A stretch of DNA of 64,000 bases, taken from contig WSYH01000138.1 of NCBI GenBank assembly GCA_036426205.1, positions 246,513-310,512 of the forward strand. The letters run 5' to 3'. The position numbers were made by a program, and so were the translations under genes. Positions 1 to 10,262 of the stretch are shown piece after piece; within the stretch, counting starts at the first letter, position 1; each line of letters starts with the position of its first letter. This DNA is from Ascaphus truei (lineage: Eukaryota > Chordata > Amphibia > Anura > Ascaphidae). A model generated the notes under the pieces. The model saw nothing but the letters and a program-made list of their open reading frames with translations, searched no databases and was not told where the DNA came from.

Positions 1-540
1 CTGCCAAATGAAAGACGTTCGTTTTTATTCATTAGAATTCATTCGAGAGTCACCAGGGCTAACGAATTTCTGAAGTAGGGGTAAATCTGTAGTTACGATC
101 GTGTTAACCCCTTGCGTTCTGGAACTGCTACCACTGTACTTGAACGGAATCTTGAGCAAAGCTTGGATAAGTCATGAATCACACTGCGGATAGCTCGGCA
201 GGCATGGTTATAGAGTTTAAAGTCCTATCCCTAACATGCAAGCCCAATCCCCTCCATGGGAACATTTAACCCACCAATCCCTGTTCTGCCAGGAGTTTGT
301 AAGAAGGGCAAAAGTTTCTTCCTGGCCACTTGCTACTTAGCATATGCCACCCTGCTTCCTTAATGAATGCCACTCAGTCTACCTTACTCCTATATATATA
401 TATATGTTCTGTATGTGTGGGGGACACCAAACAATATGTATGGGCTTAGTACATCCTTAGCTAGCTGCACTCCAAAAATTAGAGTGCTAGCTTGCTCCTT
501 GTGTCTGAAATACAATTGTCCAAATTTGCATACATTGCTA
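1..540. other. Upstream non-coding sequence, no gene seen
   Basis: This stretch lies upstream of methyltransferase exon 2 and is presumably intron 1 or 5' flank of that gene. It contains a short (TA)n microsatellite near 391-404. I could not find exon 1 here. Exon 1 may lie before the window. Confidence 0.4.
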
Positions 541-850
541 TTACTGCAGCTATGGACTGCGCAGCAAAATGGAGACAATAAAGATGATGGAGGGGAAAAA
601 ATGATATTGGGGTGACAATTCACTTTAACCCCTTCCGTCCCAACAGGATTAAGGTTAATAGCAGTGGTGTAGGGGAAAACACATCAGGGTGATGCACATA
701 CATTTAACCCCTTTCAGTCCCAAAGCGATTTAGGGTTAATCACTGCAAAACAGGGACAATACGGTGTTGTAGGGAAAAATATGACATTTGTGGTGTACAT
801 AGAATGAACCCCTTCTGTCCCAACATGATTTAGGGTTAATCAGCCGGGCT
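541..850. repeat. Degenerate minisatellite, about 80-100 bp unit
   Basis: Three imperfect units each contain an 'aaccccttc-gtcccaa' segment followed by 'gattta-ggttaat' (near 627, 706 and 806). Each is followed by a similar purine-rich 'gtgtagggaaaa' stretch. Unit spacing is uneven, so the array is old. No coding potential is seen. Confidence 0.6.
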
Positions 851-892
851 TACTGCCTTTATTATTGGCCTGATTAACCCCAGATCGTCACA

Positions 893-953
893 GTATTGTC
901 CACTTGTTTCACTCCTATTGAACTCCCTGTTTAACTCCACACTACAAGCTACT
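893..953 (-). repeat. Fragment of the repeat also present at 4198-4250
   Basis: Read on the minus strand, this matches 4198-4250 closely over about 55 bp, sharing a 'gtgtggagttaaacaggg' core and 'gaaacaagtggacaa'. The two copies are in opposite orientation 3.3 kb apart, so this is a dispersed repeat fragment. Its family is not identified. Confidence 0.55.
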
Positions 954-1060
954 TGAAAAAGGGCTATTTTAAATATTTAATTCTTTAAATGCAGGCTGCT
1001 ACATAGTATATACATAAATATAATGAACGGGTATTTTATTTTTTATAACTGTTGATGCAG

Positions 1061-1268
1061 GGCGTGTGAGAGGAGACACATTGATTGATATCTCTTTGGG
1101 TCCATTAATTTACCATCTGTTATCCGCCTGTGATATCTTCAAGGAGATTATTGTGGTAGAATTTACTGAGCCCAATATCCAGGAATTTGAGAAATGGCTT
1201 AAAAAGGATCCAGGGACTGCTGATTGGTCATATGCAGCAAAGGCTCTTTGTGAACTAGAAGGCAACAG
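1061..1268 (+). CDS. Exon 2 of a nicotinamide/indolethylamine N-methyltransferase-like gene
   Basis: This is an internal exon of a class I SAM-dependent small-molecule N-methyltransferase of the NNMT/INMT/PNMT (TEMT) family, which moves a methyl group from S-adenosylmethionine to a nitrogen of a small amine or pyridine in the cytosol. The peptide carries the family signature RGDTLIDISLGP (SAM-binding motif I region), IIVVEFTEPN (the acidic ribose-binding strand region) and a DWSYAAK...ELEGN segment. The exon is bounded by a polypyrimidine tract with 'gatgcag' at 1060 and a 'gtaaca' donor at 1269. It is 208 bp long and ends in phase 2; joined to 8385 it continues the frame as GNR-EEWQ. Exon 1, with the start codon, is not in view. 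NNMT-like and INMT-like are not separable here; amphibian genomes carry several such paralogues. Confidence 0.88.
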
Positions 1269-1369
1269 GTAACATATTTCCAAGTACTTTATTACAAGAC
1301 AAATAACAGCTGTATGTGCCAGTGAACATCTCATCTTCATGTTCCATCATTTATCAGCTCGGAAAAGTT

Positions 1370-1977
1370 ACATAGTAGATGAGGTTGAAAAAAGACATTC
1401 GTCCATCAAGTTCAACCTATGCTAAATTTAGAAACCAGATACTTTATCCTATATCTGTACTTACTTATTGATCCAGAGGAAGGCAAACAAAAAAACTCCA
1501 ATGACATATCATCCAATGATATCTCATAGGGGGAAAAATAAATTGCTTACCGACTGCAAGAATTGGCAATCAGATTACTCCCTGGATTAACATCCTTCCC
1601 ATGTTGATTTATTTCGTATATCCCTGTATACCTTTCCTTCCTAAAAAAGATGCCCAACCTTTTAATGAACAAATCTATTGTATCTGCCATCACAGTCTCC
1701 ATGGGTAATGAATTCCACATTTTAACTGCCCTTACTGTGAAGAACCGTTTCCTTTGTTGCTAGTGAAATCTCCCTTCCTCCAACCTTAAGGGATGACCCT
1801 GAGTCCTTTGTACTGTCCTTGGGATAAATAATTATTTTGAAAGCTCATTGTATTGTCCCCAAATATATTTGTATGTAGTTATCATATCCCCTCTTTGTCG
1901 CCTCTTTTCTAATGTAAATAAATCTAATTTAGCTAGCCTCTCCTCATAAGTTAGATTGTCCATCTCCTTTATTAATT
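1370..1977 (-). mobile_element. 5'-truncated CR1-like LINE fragment (ORF2 C-terminus plus 3' end)
   Basis: On the minus strand, a broken frame from about 1958 down to 1600 reads the carboxy-terminal signature of CR1/L2-type LINE ORF2: MDNLTYEERLAKLDLF, then LEKRRQRGDMI, then RFFTVRAVKMWNSLP and MADTIDLFIKRL. Two stop codons and at least one small indel break it. The 3' untranslated end lies toward 1370. The sequence is absent from the paralogous intron at 56640-56700, which serves as an empty site. Direct repeats AAGTT at 1365-1369 and 1978-1982 flank it. CR1-superfamily membership is inferred from the peptide. Confidence 0.75.
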
Positions 1978-2339
1978 AAGTTCTAACTGTCCTTTATTAT
2001 AAGCTCTTTTCTCCTGGTCATTCCCCATTAATTTAATTAAGGATCATTACCTTATAGTTTGCCTTACATTATACACTATTTTGTATAGATTCTTCTGTCC
2101 CAATGTTTACTTTTTATACCTAATGCTTTTATCTTTGTATTGTATTATAATTATTTATATTCTAACGTCTGTATACTCATTATGTAAAGCACTGAGCAAA
2201 GAACCGGTGCTATGAAGCAGTTAGACATATACATGTTTTTAAAACACACATTTTAAGTCCCGATGCACACCAATGCATTACAGATGTCAGAGAACTGTGA
2301 GCACAAAATCCAGCCTATTGTATGTCTCAATCTTTATAG

Positions 2340-2880
2340 CATTAACCAGGGCCGCAGACAGATTTCCCAGGGCTCAAGACTAGAGTTATGTCCAGCCCCC
2401 CCCCCTCCACCCCTGTGTTGGTGGTATCGCGAGGCCCCCACCCATTTTACACCTCATGGGCACCCGCTATTTCTCCCCCTCTGCCCAAGTATTTCTATCC
2501 CCTCCGTCTGACTCCCTCTTCCTCAATCACCCCCTCCTGCCTCACATGTATTTCTTTCCCCTGCATCCTACTCTCTCTTTTGCACACTCCCTCACCCCCT
2601 CTCTCCTCTCACTCACTCCCACCTTCCATTAATAACCCCTCTCACACAATCCCCCACACAAAATACATATTAATAAGACACACGCTAACCCCAATACATA
2701 TTAAAAAGGCCCCCGCAATACCCCTCTCTACCCCAATGCATATTAAAATACTACCACTCCAACCCCCAATAAATATTAAAATACCACCAATCCCCCCCAA
2801 TAAATATAGTGTGTGCGTTTGTGCGTGCGTGTGTTTTAAGTGATGGTGGGTGAAAAAGGCAAGAAGAAAACTCCACCGTA
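2340..2880 (+). other. Low-complexity C/T- and CA-rich intronic sequence
   Basis: Runs of C and T, imperfect 'cccaatacatattaaaata' repeats (about 2690-2800) and a short GT-rich stretch at 2810-2835 fill this interval. Open frames here are composition artefacts. No gene is seen. Confidence 0.5.
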
Positions 2881-3250
2881 TTGCATACAGCAAATAAAAA
2901 GATCACTTGTGAACACATTCACATGTCTTAGGCAGGTCTGCAACCCTGCCTTTCACCATTATCCCCAGCATTCAGTGCTTCCACTGCAGCAAGGGATTCT
3001 GGGAAATGACAAGCAAATGAGCACACAATGTGTCACCTTTTGTCTGAAAACCATTGTTACATGGAGCCCATATAAGCTAATGCTCGCTGTTAACACAGTT
3101 TTAAAGCACAGCATTGGAATCAGATGCAAAGCCAGAGAAACCATTCACAGACATGTTTCAACCTTAATGGGTATCATCAGTGTGAAGTTGCTTGTACTGC
3201 TGGCTTTGCATTTTCAAGACTGTAGGGTTTACCATCCCCCATAACTTAAA
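2880..3250 (-). repeat. Interspersed repeat carrying a hammerhead motif (copy 1)
   Basis: Read on the minus strand: a 'ggtaaaccctacagtctt' segment, the hammerhead-like motif, 'ctccatg', 'caaaaggtgacacattgtg', then 'cccagaatcccttgctgcag' and 'cacccaccatcacttaaaa'. The same blocks recur near 16290-16735 and 55665-56000, but their order and relative orientation differ. That suggests a terminal-repeat-type sequence of a Penelope-like or retrozyme-like element rather than a linear SINE. Confidence 0.6.
3144..3186 (-). ncRNA. Hammerhead ribozyme-like motif (copy 1)
   Basis: On the minus strand, a 6-bp helix I (TTCACA with TGTGAA) encloses the exact catalytic core CTGATGA, a weak helix II (ACC with GGT and a CATTAA loop, with a U-U mismatch at its base), GAA, a self-complementary ACATGT helix III and the cleavage-site C. 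Total length is 43 nt. The type I layout, with a tiny palindromic helix III, resembles the minimal hammerheads described in Penelope-like retroelements. Cleavage activity is not demonstrated. Confidence 0.65.
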
Positions 3251-3712
3251 ACGTGACTGCAAGAGGTGGACAAGAAACTGCATTTCAGTTATCAATGAGA
3301 TTCCTTCTATGATAAATCTGGTGCAGTTTTTGCACTGTTGTCCCTATTTTGCTGACCTTGGGATAGACCCCGTAATGCTAAACTTGCTGCAGCAGTCTGT
3401 GAGTGACTCCAATGATTTACACTTTCATTCTTGATCTAAAGTAACACAGGTTATTCCTACAGAAAGCTGCAATGTCCATGTCATGGGAAGTATGGGAGTA
3501 AAGGTGATCCATATAAAGGAATAATGGGGGACATGTATTGCTGAGATCTGCTGATACAAATAGCACATGCTTCAGCTAGTAATGAGATAAAGGTCCACAT
3601 TTCCTTGCACTGAATATTCTGCCATTGTGAAAGGGCTTCCATGTGCATTGTATGACTTTGTGCAACATATTTAGCTCATCTCTATTGTCAATCGTCTGAC
3701 TTTCACATATAT
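3250..3712 (+). other. Intronic sequence, nothing recognised
   Basis: Unique-looking AT-rich sequence inside methyltransferase intron 2. I see no gene, RNA or repeat that I can name here. Confidence 0.4.
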
Positions 3713-3713
3713 G

Positions 3714-4255
3714 TGTAGCCCTAGTGCCCCAGCTATCCTCTTTTCTATGGCCCTAACTGTATAAGTCCTGCTAGACCCAGGTACTGTGTGGGATAAACTC
3801 TCTCATGGAGACCTAGCTTGTTGTTACAGCCTGGATACACTATTGCTGTATCCAGGGGCTGGCCTAACAACAACCAGAGAGTGATCCTTTGGGAGGATAC
3901 CGGCTGGGTCACATGCCCATGATGTGATGCCTCGGTATTGGACCTGTCCTGTTATGGGGTAGCGTTACAACCCCCTCCCCTGGGGTACAAAAGCTGACAG
4001 TCTCCAAGAAGTCAGAGCTTTCTTCCCTCGCTCTGTGGAGTGGAAGCACTTGAAAGAGCTGAGAATGGGCTTGCAGGGCCTCAAGCCCGGTGGGTACTAC
4101 TTCAGGGAATGTGCCTGTCATAACTGTATGTATGCTGCAAACAAAGATCCAGTTGAACACATCTGTTGTGGCTACTTGAATGGAACACTACATGAGTAGT
4201 GTGGAGTTAAACAGGGAGTTCAACTTGAGTGAAACAAGTGGACAACAACTACTGG
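3714..4255 (+). repeat. LTR-like repeat, boundaries uncertain
   Basis: The interval begins with TGTAGCCC, has a TACAAAAG box near 3986 and is unlike its neighbours. It could be a solo LTR, but I could not find a matching target-site duplication or a clear CA end before the L2 element begins. Its last ~55 bp recur inverted at 893-953. Confidence 0.35.
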
Positions 4256-7200
4256 CCCTGATTCCTGGATTTTGAACGGCGCTGGAAAGGAGGACATTAT
4301 CTATTCCATACTGTGTTTCTTGGCACTAAACTATTGCTGCCACTACTGTTTTTATTTGCTTTGACTTCACTTCTTTTCAAAATACGCCCCTCCTTCTACC
4401 AGCCTCATTATGTCTCTAACTCTATTCATATATCTCCATCTCTCCTTCCTTTGCCACTTCTCAGTTCACATGAACTCCTTTCTTACCTGCGCCCCCTAAC
4501 ACCACACAGCTATACCCCCTGCACTAAATCACACCCCTACAAATCAGCCTCACACATTCTCTTTCTATCCATGCTTCTCCTCCTCGCTTCTGGGGATATC
4601 TCTCCTAATACTGGTCCCTGCCTTATTTCTGTATGCTCCCATCCTCGCCTTCCACATACAACTTCTTCTCCTTCGGGTGTTAACCCCTCTAACCTCATAC
4701 CCATCCCCTGCCACCCTCCTTCCTCTCTCCCTTTCTCATGTGCCCTTTGGAATGCACGCTCCCTTTCCACCAAGTTCCTTTCTGTGCATTACTTATTTTT
4801 CTCTCACTCTGCTTCTCTTTGCTTTAACTGAGACCTGGCTCACTCAGTCTAATTCTGCACTGGAAGTTGCCCTCTCTTATGGTGGCCTTTCTTTCTCCTA
4901 CACTCCGTGCCCTGATGGTAGAGGTGGAGGCGTGAGGCTCCTGCTCTCCTCTCTCTGCTGTTACCGTACCCTTCTTATTCCACCCTCTCTTATTTTTCTC
5001 TCATTTGAGGCTCACACTGTCCAGAACTTTTCTCCTCTCCCTGTCCACGTGGTGGTTATCTATCGCTCACCTACCTGTACTCATCCCTTTCTGCCTTTCT
5101 CTGTCACTTTGAATCCTGGCTCTCTTTCTTTCTCTCCTCAGACTCCCCTGTTCTTCTCCCTGGGGACTTCAATTGCCACATTGATGACCCCTCTCTCCCT
5201 TGGCCTTCTCGCTTTCTCTCTCTAACCTCTTCTTTTGGCTTTCAACAGTGGACTGCAGCCAGCACCCACAAAGATGGCCACTATCTAGACCTGATTTTCA
5301 CTAAAAACCTCTCTCTCTGATTTCTCCATTTCCCCTTTCTCCTCTCAATGACCATCACCTCATCTCTTTTTCTCTTTCTCTCTTCTCCCCTTCTCCACCT
5401 CCATCTACACCTTGCTTCTGCAGAGACCTGCGCTCTATTAACCTACCAGCTTTTGATTCCACTTTACGCTCCACCCTCTCCTCTCAGCTCTGCTCCAGAC
5501 CCTGACAACCTAGTAAGGAATTACAACTCTGCCCTATCCTGCTCTCTTGATCTACATGCCCCGCTTTCTGTCTGCTGTTCTCGCCCTTCTACCCCCAGAC
5601 CCTGGATTAATTCCCACACGCGCATGCTGCGTTCCTGTGCTCGTTCATCTGAATGCCTCTGGAACACATTATCGCAGACTTCCTTCACTACAAATTTATG
5701 CTATCCTGTTTCAACTCTGCCCTCTCTCAGGCTAAACTAAACTACTTTTCCTCACTCATCAACACGCACAAGTCTAATCCACGCCGACTCTTCTCTGTCT
5801 TTGAATCCCTACAGACCACCCTATGCAATCTGTTCTTCTTCCTCCATCTCACATCAGGACTTTGCCGACTATTTCAAGGAAAATGTGGAATCCATGTCAG
5901 GCCATCCCCTCTGTATCCTCCTCCCATCCTACACCTCTTCCTAACTCTCCTCCTGCATTTCTTGACTGTTTATCTGCTGTCACGGGGGAGGATATGTGGT
6001 TGCTGATCTCCTCTTCTCCCATTACCACATGCCCTCTTGACTCCATTCTGTCCCATCTCCTAAAACCTCTTGCTCCTTGTAACAGGGGAGTTATCCCTGT
6101 TCAGGTAATGTGCCTCTAATCCAGCAGTGTGGTGGTTAACTGCTGGTAGTCAATTAACAAACACAACCTGCCTGATTAGATTGCTTAGAAAAGCCTGTCT
6201 TTTGAGACAGGAAGAGAGACTCCTTAGCTCAGACCTGAGCTGAACTTGGAGACACTTGTCTTGAGCCCTGCCAGAAAAAACAGCAGAGCTGCTTTCAAGA
6301 CACAGGGGAAACTTATAAACCTGAATGCTGACAAACCCTGAAGAAAAGGTAGCAACCAGGGACAGAGAAGATTTTCCCTCCAAACCACAAGGAACAGATA
6401 AGACTTTTATTTACAAGACTTTTTATATCTGTTCATTTCATGCTATATTTTTGTGGCTGATAGACATGCTTATCTAAGGGAGTTGTGAATCGCATAGTAT
6501 TTCACTAGAAATACACCCAAGTGAATAGAAGCTTTGTTTACCCCTTGTTTGGATGGTTTCCTGATGTTAAGGAAAAGGCGCAATAAAAAGCTTATTTAAT
6601 TTCACTATAATCAGTCTCCCTTGCATACCTCTGTGAGCGTCTGCCTACACTCCTACTATAATCCCTACGCTCACACACATTTTTAACACCTCCCTCTACT
6701 CTGGTACCTTTCCATCCTCCTTCAAGCATGCAACAGTTTTACCATTACTCAAAAACAGCAAGCTTGACCCTACCTGTCTTTCTAACTATTGATCTGTCTC
6801 CCTCCTGCCTTTTGCCTCTAAACTCCTTGAACGTCTTGTATTCTCTCGCTTGCTCCATTTTCTCAACACCTATTCTCTCCTAGACCGTCTACAATCTGGC
6901 TTCCGCACTGCTCACTCCACGGAAACAGCCTTCACTAAAATAACTGACGACCTCCATGCTGCCAAAGAAAGAGGTCATTACACTCTGCTCATATTACTCG
7001 ACCTCTCTGCAGAATTTGATACTGTGGACCACCCTCTTCTACTTCGCATTCTCCATACTCTTGGCATTCGTAACAAAGTTCTTTCCTGGATCTCCTCTTA
7101 CCTCTCTCAGCGTACTTTCAGTGCCTCCCAAACCTGGCCCTATTCCCTCCTTCTACATTACTGTTGGAAGTACCATCATTAACCCAGTAGCTCTAGCACG

Positions 7201-8128
7201 CTGCCTTTGGGTCACACTCGACTCCTCTCTCACATTCTTTTCTCATATTCAAAACGTTTCTAAAACTTGTCGCTTTTCCTCCGCAATATTACAAAGATTA
7301 CGGCCTTTCCTCTGCTGCTCGACTGCTAAAACTTTGACTCAGGCCCTTATTCTCTCCCATCTTGATTACTGTAATCTCCTGCTGTCCGGCCTTCCTGCCT
7401 CTCACCTGTCTCCCCTACAATTTATCTTAACGCTGCTGCCATAATCACTCTGCTCTTTCCTAAATCTGTCTCAGCGTCTCCCCTGCTGAAATCGCTCTCC
7501 TGGCTTCCTATCAAATCCCATATCACACACTCAATTCTCCTCCTCACTTTTAAAGCTTTACACTCTTCTGCTCCTCCTTACATCTCAGCCCTAATTTCTC
7601 GCTATACACCATCCCGGCTCTTGCGTTCTGCTCAAAGATGTCTTCTCTCTACCCCTTTTGTATCCAAAGCCCTCTCCCGCCTTAAACCCTTCTCACTGAC
7701 TGCCCCTCACCTCTGGAATGCCCTTCCCCTCAGTATCCGACTAGCACCCTCTCTATCCGCCTTTAAAACTCACCTTAAAACACACCTGCTTAAGGAAGCA
7801 TATGAGCAGCTTGATGGCTGATAATTAACAACTCTTACATTAACATTGGCCCCTTGCAGATGCACTTTTCAGAATGCCCTCCTACTGTCTCTGTACTGTA
7901 CGTCCTTCCTACCAACCAATCAGATTGTAAGCTCTTCGGAGCAGGGACTCCGTTTCCCAAGTGTTACTTTTAAGTCTGAAGCACTTCTTCCCTTTGTGTT
8001 ATTTATATCTTATTATGTGTTATTTATATTTTATTATTTACTGTGATTGTTACTATTACTGCTGTGAAGCACTTCAGTATGTACATTAATGGCGCTATAC
8101 AAATAAAGACATGCATACATACATACAT
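4256..8128 (+). mobile_element. L2-clade LINE, nearly full length but decayed
   Basis: Fragments in all three plus frames read an L2-type ORF2. APE endonuclease pieces lie at about 4560-5220 (GDISPNTGP, WNARSLS, ALTETWLTQ, then GRGGG). Reverse transcriptase pieces start near 6655 and include [14 protein letters not shown] (6890) and [16 protein letters not shown], where the usual second D-containing motif A is read as AEFD. The RT catalytic loop region is deleted near 7140-7190. The C-terminal thumb follows (DYCNLLLSGLP, SRLKPFSLTAPHLWNALP). The 3' tail has 'gtaagctcttcggagcagg', 'ggcgctatacaaataaag' and a (CATA)n end at 8112-8128. Frameshifts, stops and the solo LTR at 6078-6649 make it inactive. 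Confidence 0.85.
6078..6649 (+). mobile_element. Solo LTR inserted in the L2 element
   Basis: A 572-bp insertion splits the L2 ORF. It starts TGTAACAG, ends CCTACA, and is flanked by perfect 5-bp direct repeats CTCCT (6073-6077 and 6650-6654). An AATAAA box lies near 6581. The TG...CA ends, the 5-bp duplication and the resumption of L2 coding sequence immediately after are diagnostic of an LTR retroelement reduced by LTR-LTR recombination. The parent family is not identified. Confidence 0.85.
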
Positions 8129-8384
8129 GAGTTGCCAGTGTGGACCATCCTGACTGCACAAGGATCCTCACCAGCTGGAGGTGCTGCACTATGACAGGTA
8201 ATCACTGAGAGCCTGTCCTCATGTCTCCCATACCATCGCAAAGTTCTCATGGCCTTCTGTTCTACCAAACAGATATGCACCACATCAGAACACACTGGTA
8301 GCTATATGATCTCACTTAGGGTGGGGGAAAAGGTGCTACATATGTGTTCAGACACTAATAATAGTATTTTGTCTTTAATTTCAG

Positions 8385-8814
8385 AGAGGAATGGCAGGTA
8401 AAGGAAGACAAAGTAAGAAGAGCTGTCAAACAGGTTGTAAAATGGGATGTTTCTAAAGACGATCCTCTAGACCCTGTCGTCTTGCCACAAGTGGACTGTG
8501 TGCTCAGCCTTTGGTCTCTAAATTGTATTAGCAGAGACAAGGATGCTTACCGGAGCAACCTGAGAAAATTTACATCACTACTGAATATTGGGGGTCACCT
8601 GTTACTCTTTGGGGGGTTAAATATGACATATTATACAGTTAATGAGCACAGGTTCTTTAACCTGTCATATGATGAGAAGTTTTTAAGAGAGGCACTCAGG
8701 GATGCAGGGTACATCATTGAGAATATGGATGTGCTCCCCAGCAGAAAGGGCTCGGATTTGTTAGATTATGAACATGTTGCATGTGTTATAGCGCGCAAGG
8801 AGAGGGAGGTTTAA
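8385..8814 (+). CDS. Terminal coding exon (exon 3) of the N-methyltransferase-like gene
   Basis: This exon encodes the C-terminal half of the NNMT/INMT-type SAM methyltransferase begun in exon 2. The acceptor is 'tctttaatttcag' at 8384; the frame is phase-matched to exon 2. The peptide reads EEWQVKEDKVRRAVKQVVKWDVSK, then LPQVDCVLSLWSLNCIS (the strand where the family has the motif II/post-binding Asp), LNIGGHLLLFGGLN (motif III), YDEKFLREALRDAGYIIE and a final EHVACVIARKEREV before TAA at 8812. Length and end agree with family members (about 143 residues for this exon). No stop or frameshift is seen in exons 2 or 3, so the gene may be functional if exon 1 exists upstream. Substrate specificity cannot be read from this. 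Confidence 0.88.
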
Positions 8815-9129
8815 TGATCTAATTCTGACAGATTAAAATGTAGATAGGAGAGTCAAATAAGAATATTGAGCCTATGCTGTAAACGGCGCTAATGGCCTTT
8901 CGGCAGGGCTTTGAACTCGACATGTTTTTGCCGAGTTGCTCTCACAGTATGCAGGGAGGCCCGAATATCTGTGAGAGCAGCCTGAGCAAACATGGTGAGC
9001 TGCCGACAGCGAGATGACCTGCCCTGCCGATAAGGGCTCCCCCGCCGAGATCCGCCAGCTGCAGCAGCAGCGAGATCCGCCTCTGTCAGCGAGAATATTG
9101 GCGTGTAAAAAATAATTTTAGATTTGTGT

Positions 9130-9375
9130 ACATGAGAAGTGGGTCTCCGGAGTTAAACAGCGTTGGTTTCAGGTCCGGGGACCCCCTTCTTCCCGAGATA
9201 CAGGCCCCATTATGGGGTGCCTGTAGCTCCTATGCATTAGATTCCTGCGTCACGTGATCGGGACATTTCCATGCATAGGAGATACCGGCACTCCATAACA
9301 GGGCCTGTATTTCGTGAAGCAGGGGTCCCCGGACGTGAAACCAACTCTGTTCAACTCCAGAAACCCCCTGAACAT
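9130..9375. repeat. Palindromic foldback unit (copy 1)
   Basis: Left arm 'gtctccggagtt...ttggtttcaggtccggggacc...gagatacaggccc' is the imperfect complement of the right arm 'gggcctgtat...ggtccccggac...gaaaccaac...aactccaga'. The centre is near 9250. Related palindromes occur at 28545-28790 and 37300-37575. Confidence 0.75.
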
Positions 9376-9884
9376 CTACACTATTAATAACATTTAAATC
9401 TAAAAATATTTAATAAACACCAATACACCCCCCCCCCGTGCCCCCCATAATGTAAAACCATGACGTATTTTTTCACATACAGGATTCATACCCAAGGCCT
9501 ACGGTAGTCCCCGGTGGGCCCGACGGGTGTCCACAGGCCCCACAGTGCACCAGAGGGGGCGCCCACAGGGTCTGGGGGTCTCTGGGTGGTCCCCGCTAGG
9601 CGCCGTGGGCGTCCAGGTGTTCCCCGCAGGTCACCATGGGCCCTAAATTGCCCATTATTAAACACATTAGCCAGCATAAATAAAGTAAATAAATACAGTT
9701 CTACTTACCACAGCAATATGCTGGCCGTCCTCTTCACAATACAGCAGGTCCTGTTTTGGCAGACAACATACATAATAAATACATTCTAATGGCCCCTAAC
9801 CCCTTAATCACCTTAGCGGTTAATAACCACTATAGTAATTAAGTGGTTAACCCACCCTGCCCCACTACCCACACGGGTGGCCTA

Positions 9885-10258
9885 CTGCTGCAGTCAGCTT
9901 TAACCTACAAATGCCCGTAATTCTCCCGTAATTTTCCCGTAATTTTCCCGTAATTTTCCTGTAATTGGCCGCGCGCCAGCTGCGAGCACATCTTCCCCTC
10001 CCCTCTGCCGCCTCTGCCCACCTCTGTTTCGCGCAGCGCTTCCCCTTACCCCGCTTACCTTTCACCCTTCGGGGATGCCGGGGGAACTCAGGGATGCCGG
10101 GGGAACACTCGGGGATGCCAAGGGAACTTGGGGATACCTGCCACGTGTGACCGGCGCCATGGTGAAGCGCGGCACGCACCGGAAACCAGCCGCGTCTGCC
10201 CGAACATTGTCCTCACATTGCAGTGGCGGCCGCAGGAGAATTAAGGTGACCGCCACTG
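9885..10258 (-). mobile_element. Hairpin-ended TA-insertion element, family B (copy 1)
   Basis: The element sits between TA dinucleotides. One end starts CTGCTGCAGTCAGCTTTAACC; the other forms a perfect 9-bp hairpin (CAGTGGCGG with CCGCCACTG, 10221-10258). Inside are four or five tandem 'ttttcccgtaa' repeats (9915-9963) and three to four 'ggggatgccgggggaactc' repeats (about 10070-10135). It is GC-rich and CpG-rich. It is homologous, in inverted orientation, to 40955-41318. Confidence 0.7.
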
Positions 10259-10262
10259 TAAG

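Noticed and set aside
2388..2843. 151-codon Pro/Ser-rich frame
   Set aside because: C/T-rich low-complexity sequence without domain or homologue in the paralogous intron.
3714..4255. Firm call of a solo LTR
   Set aside because: TG start and TATA-like box are present but no target duplication or definite end was found.
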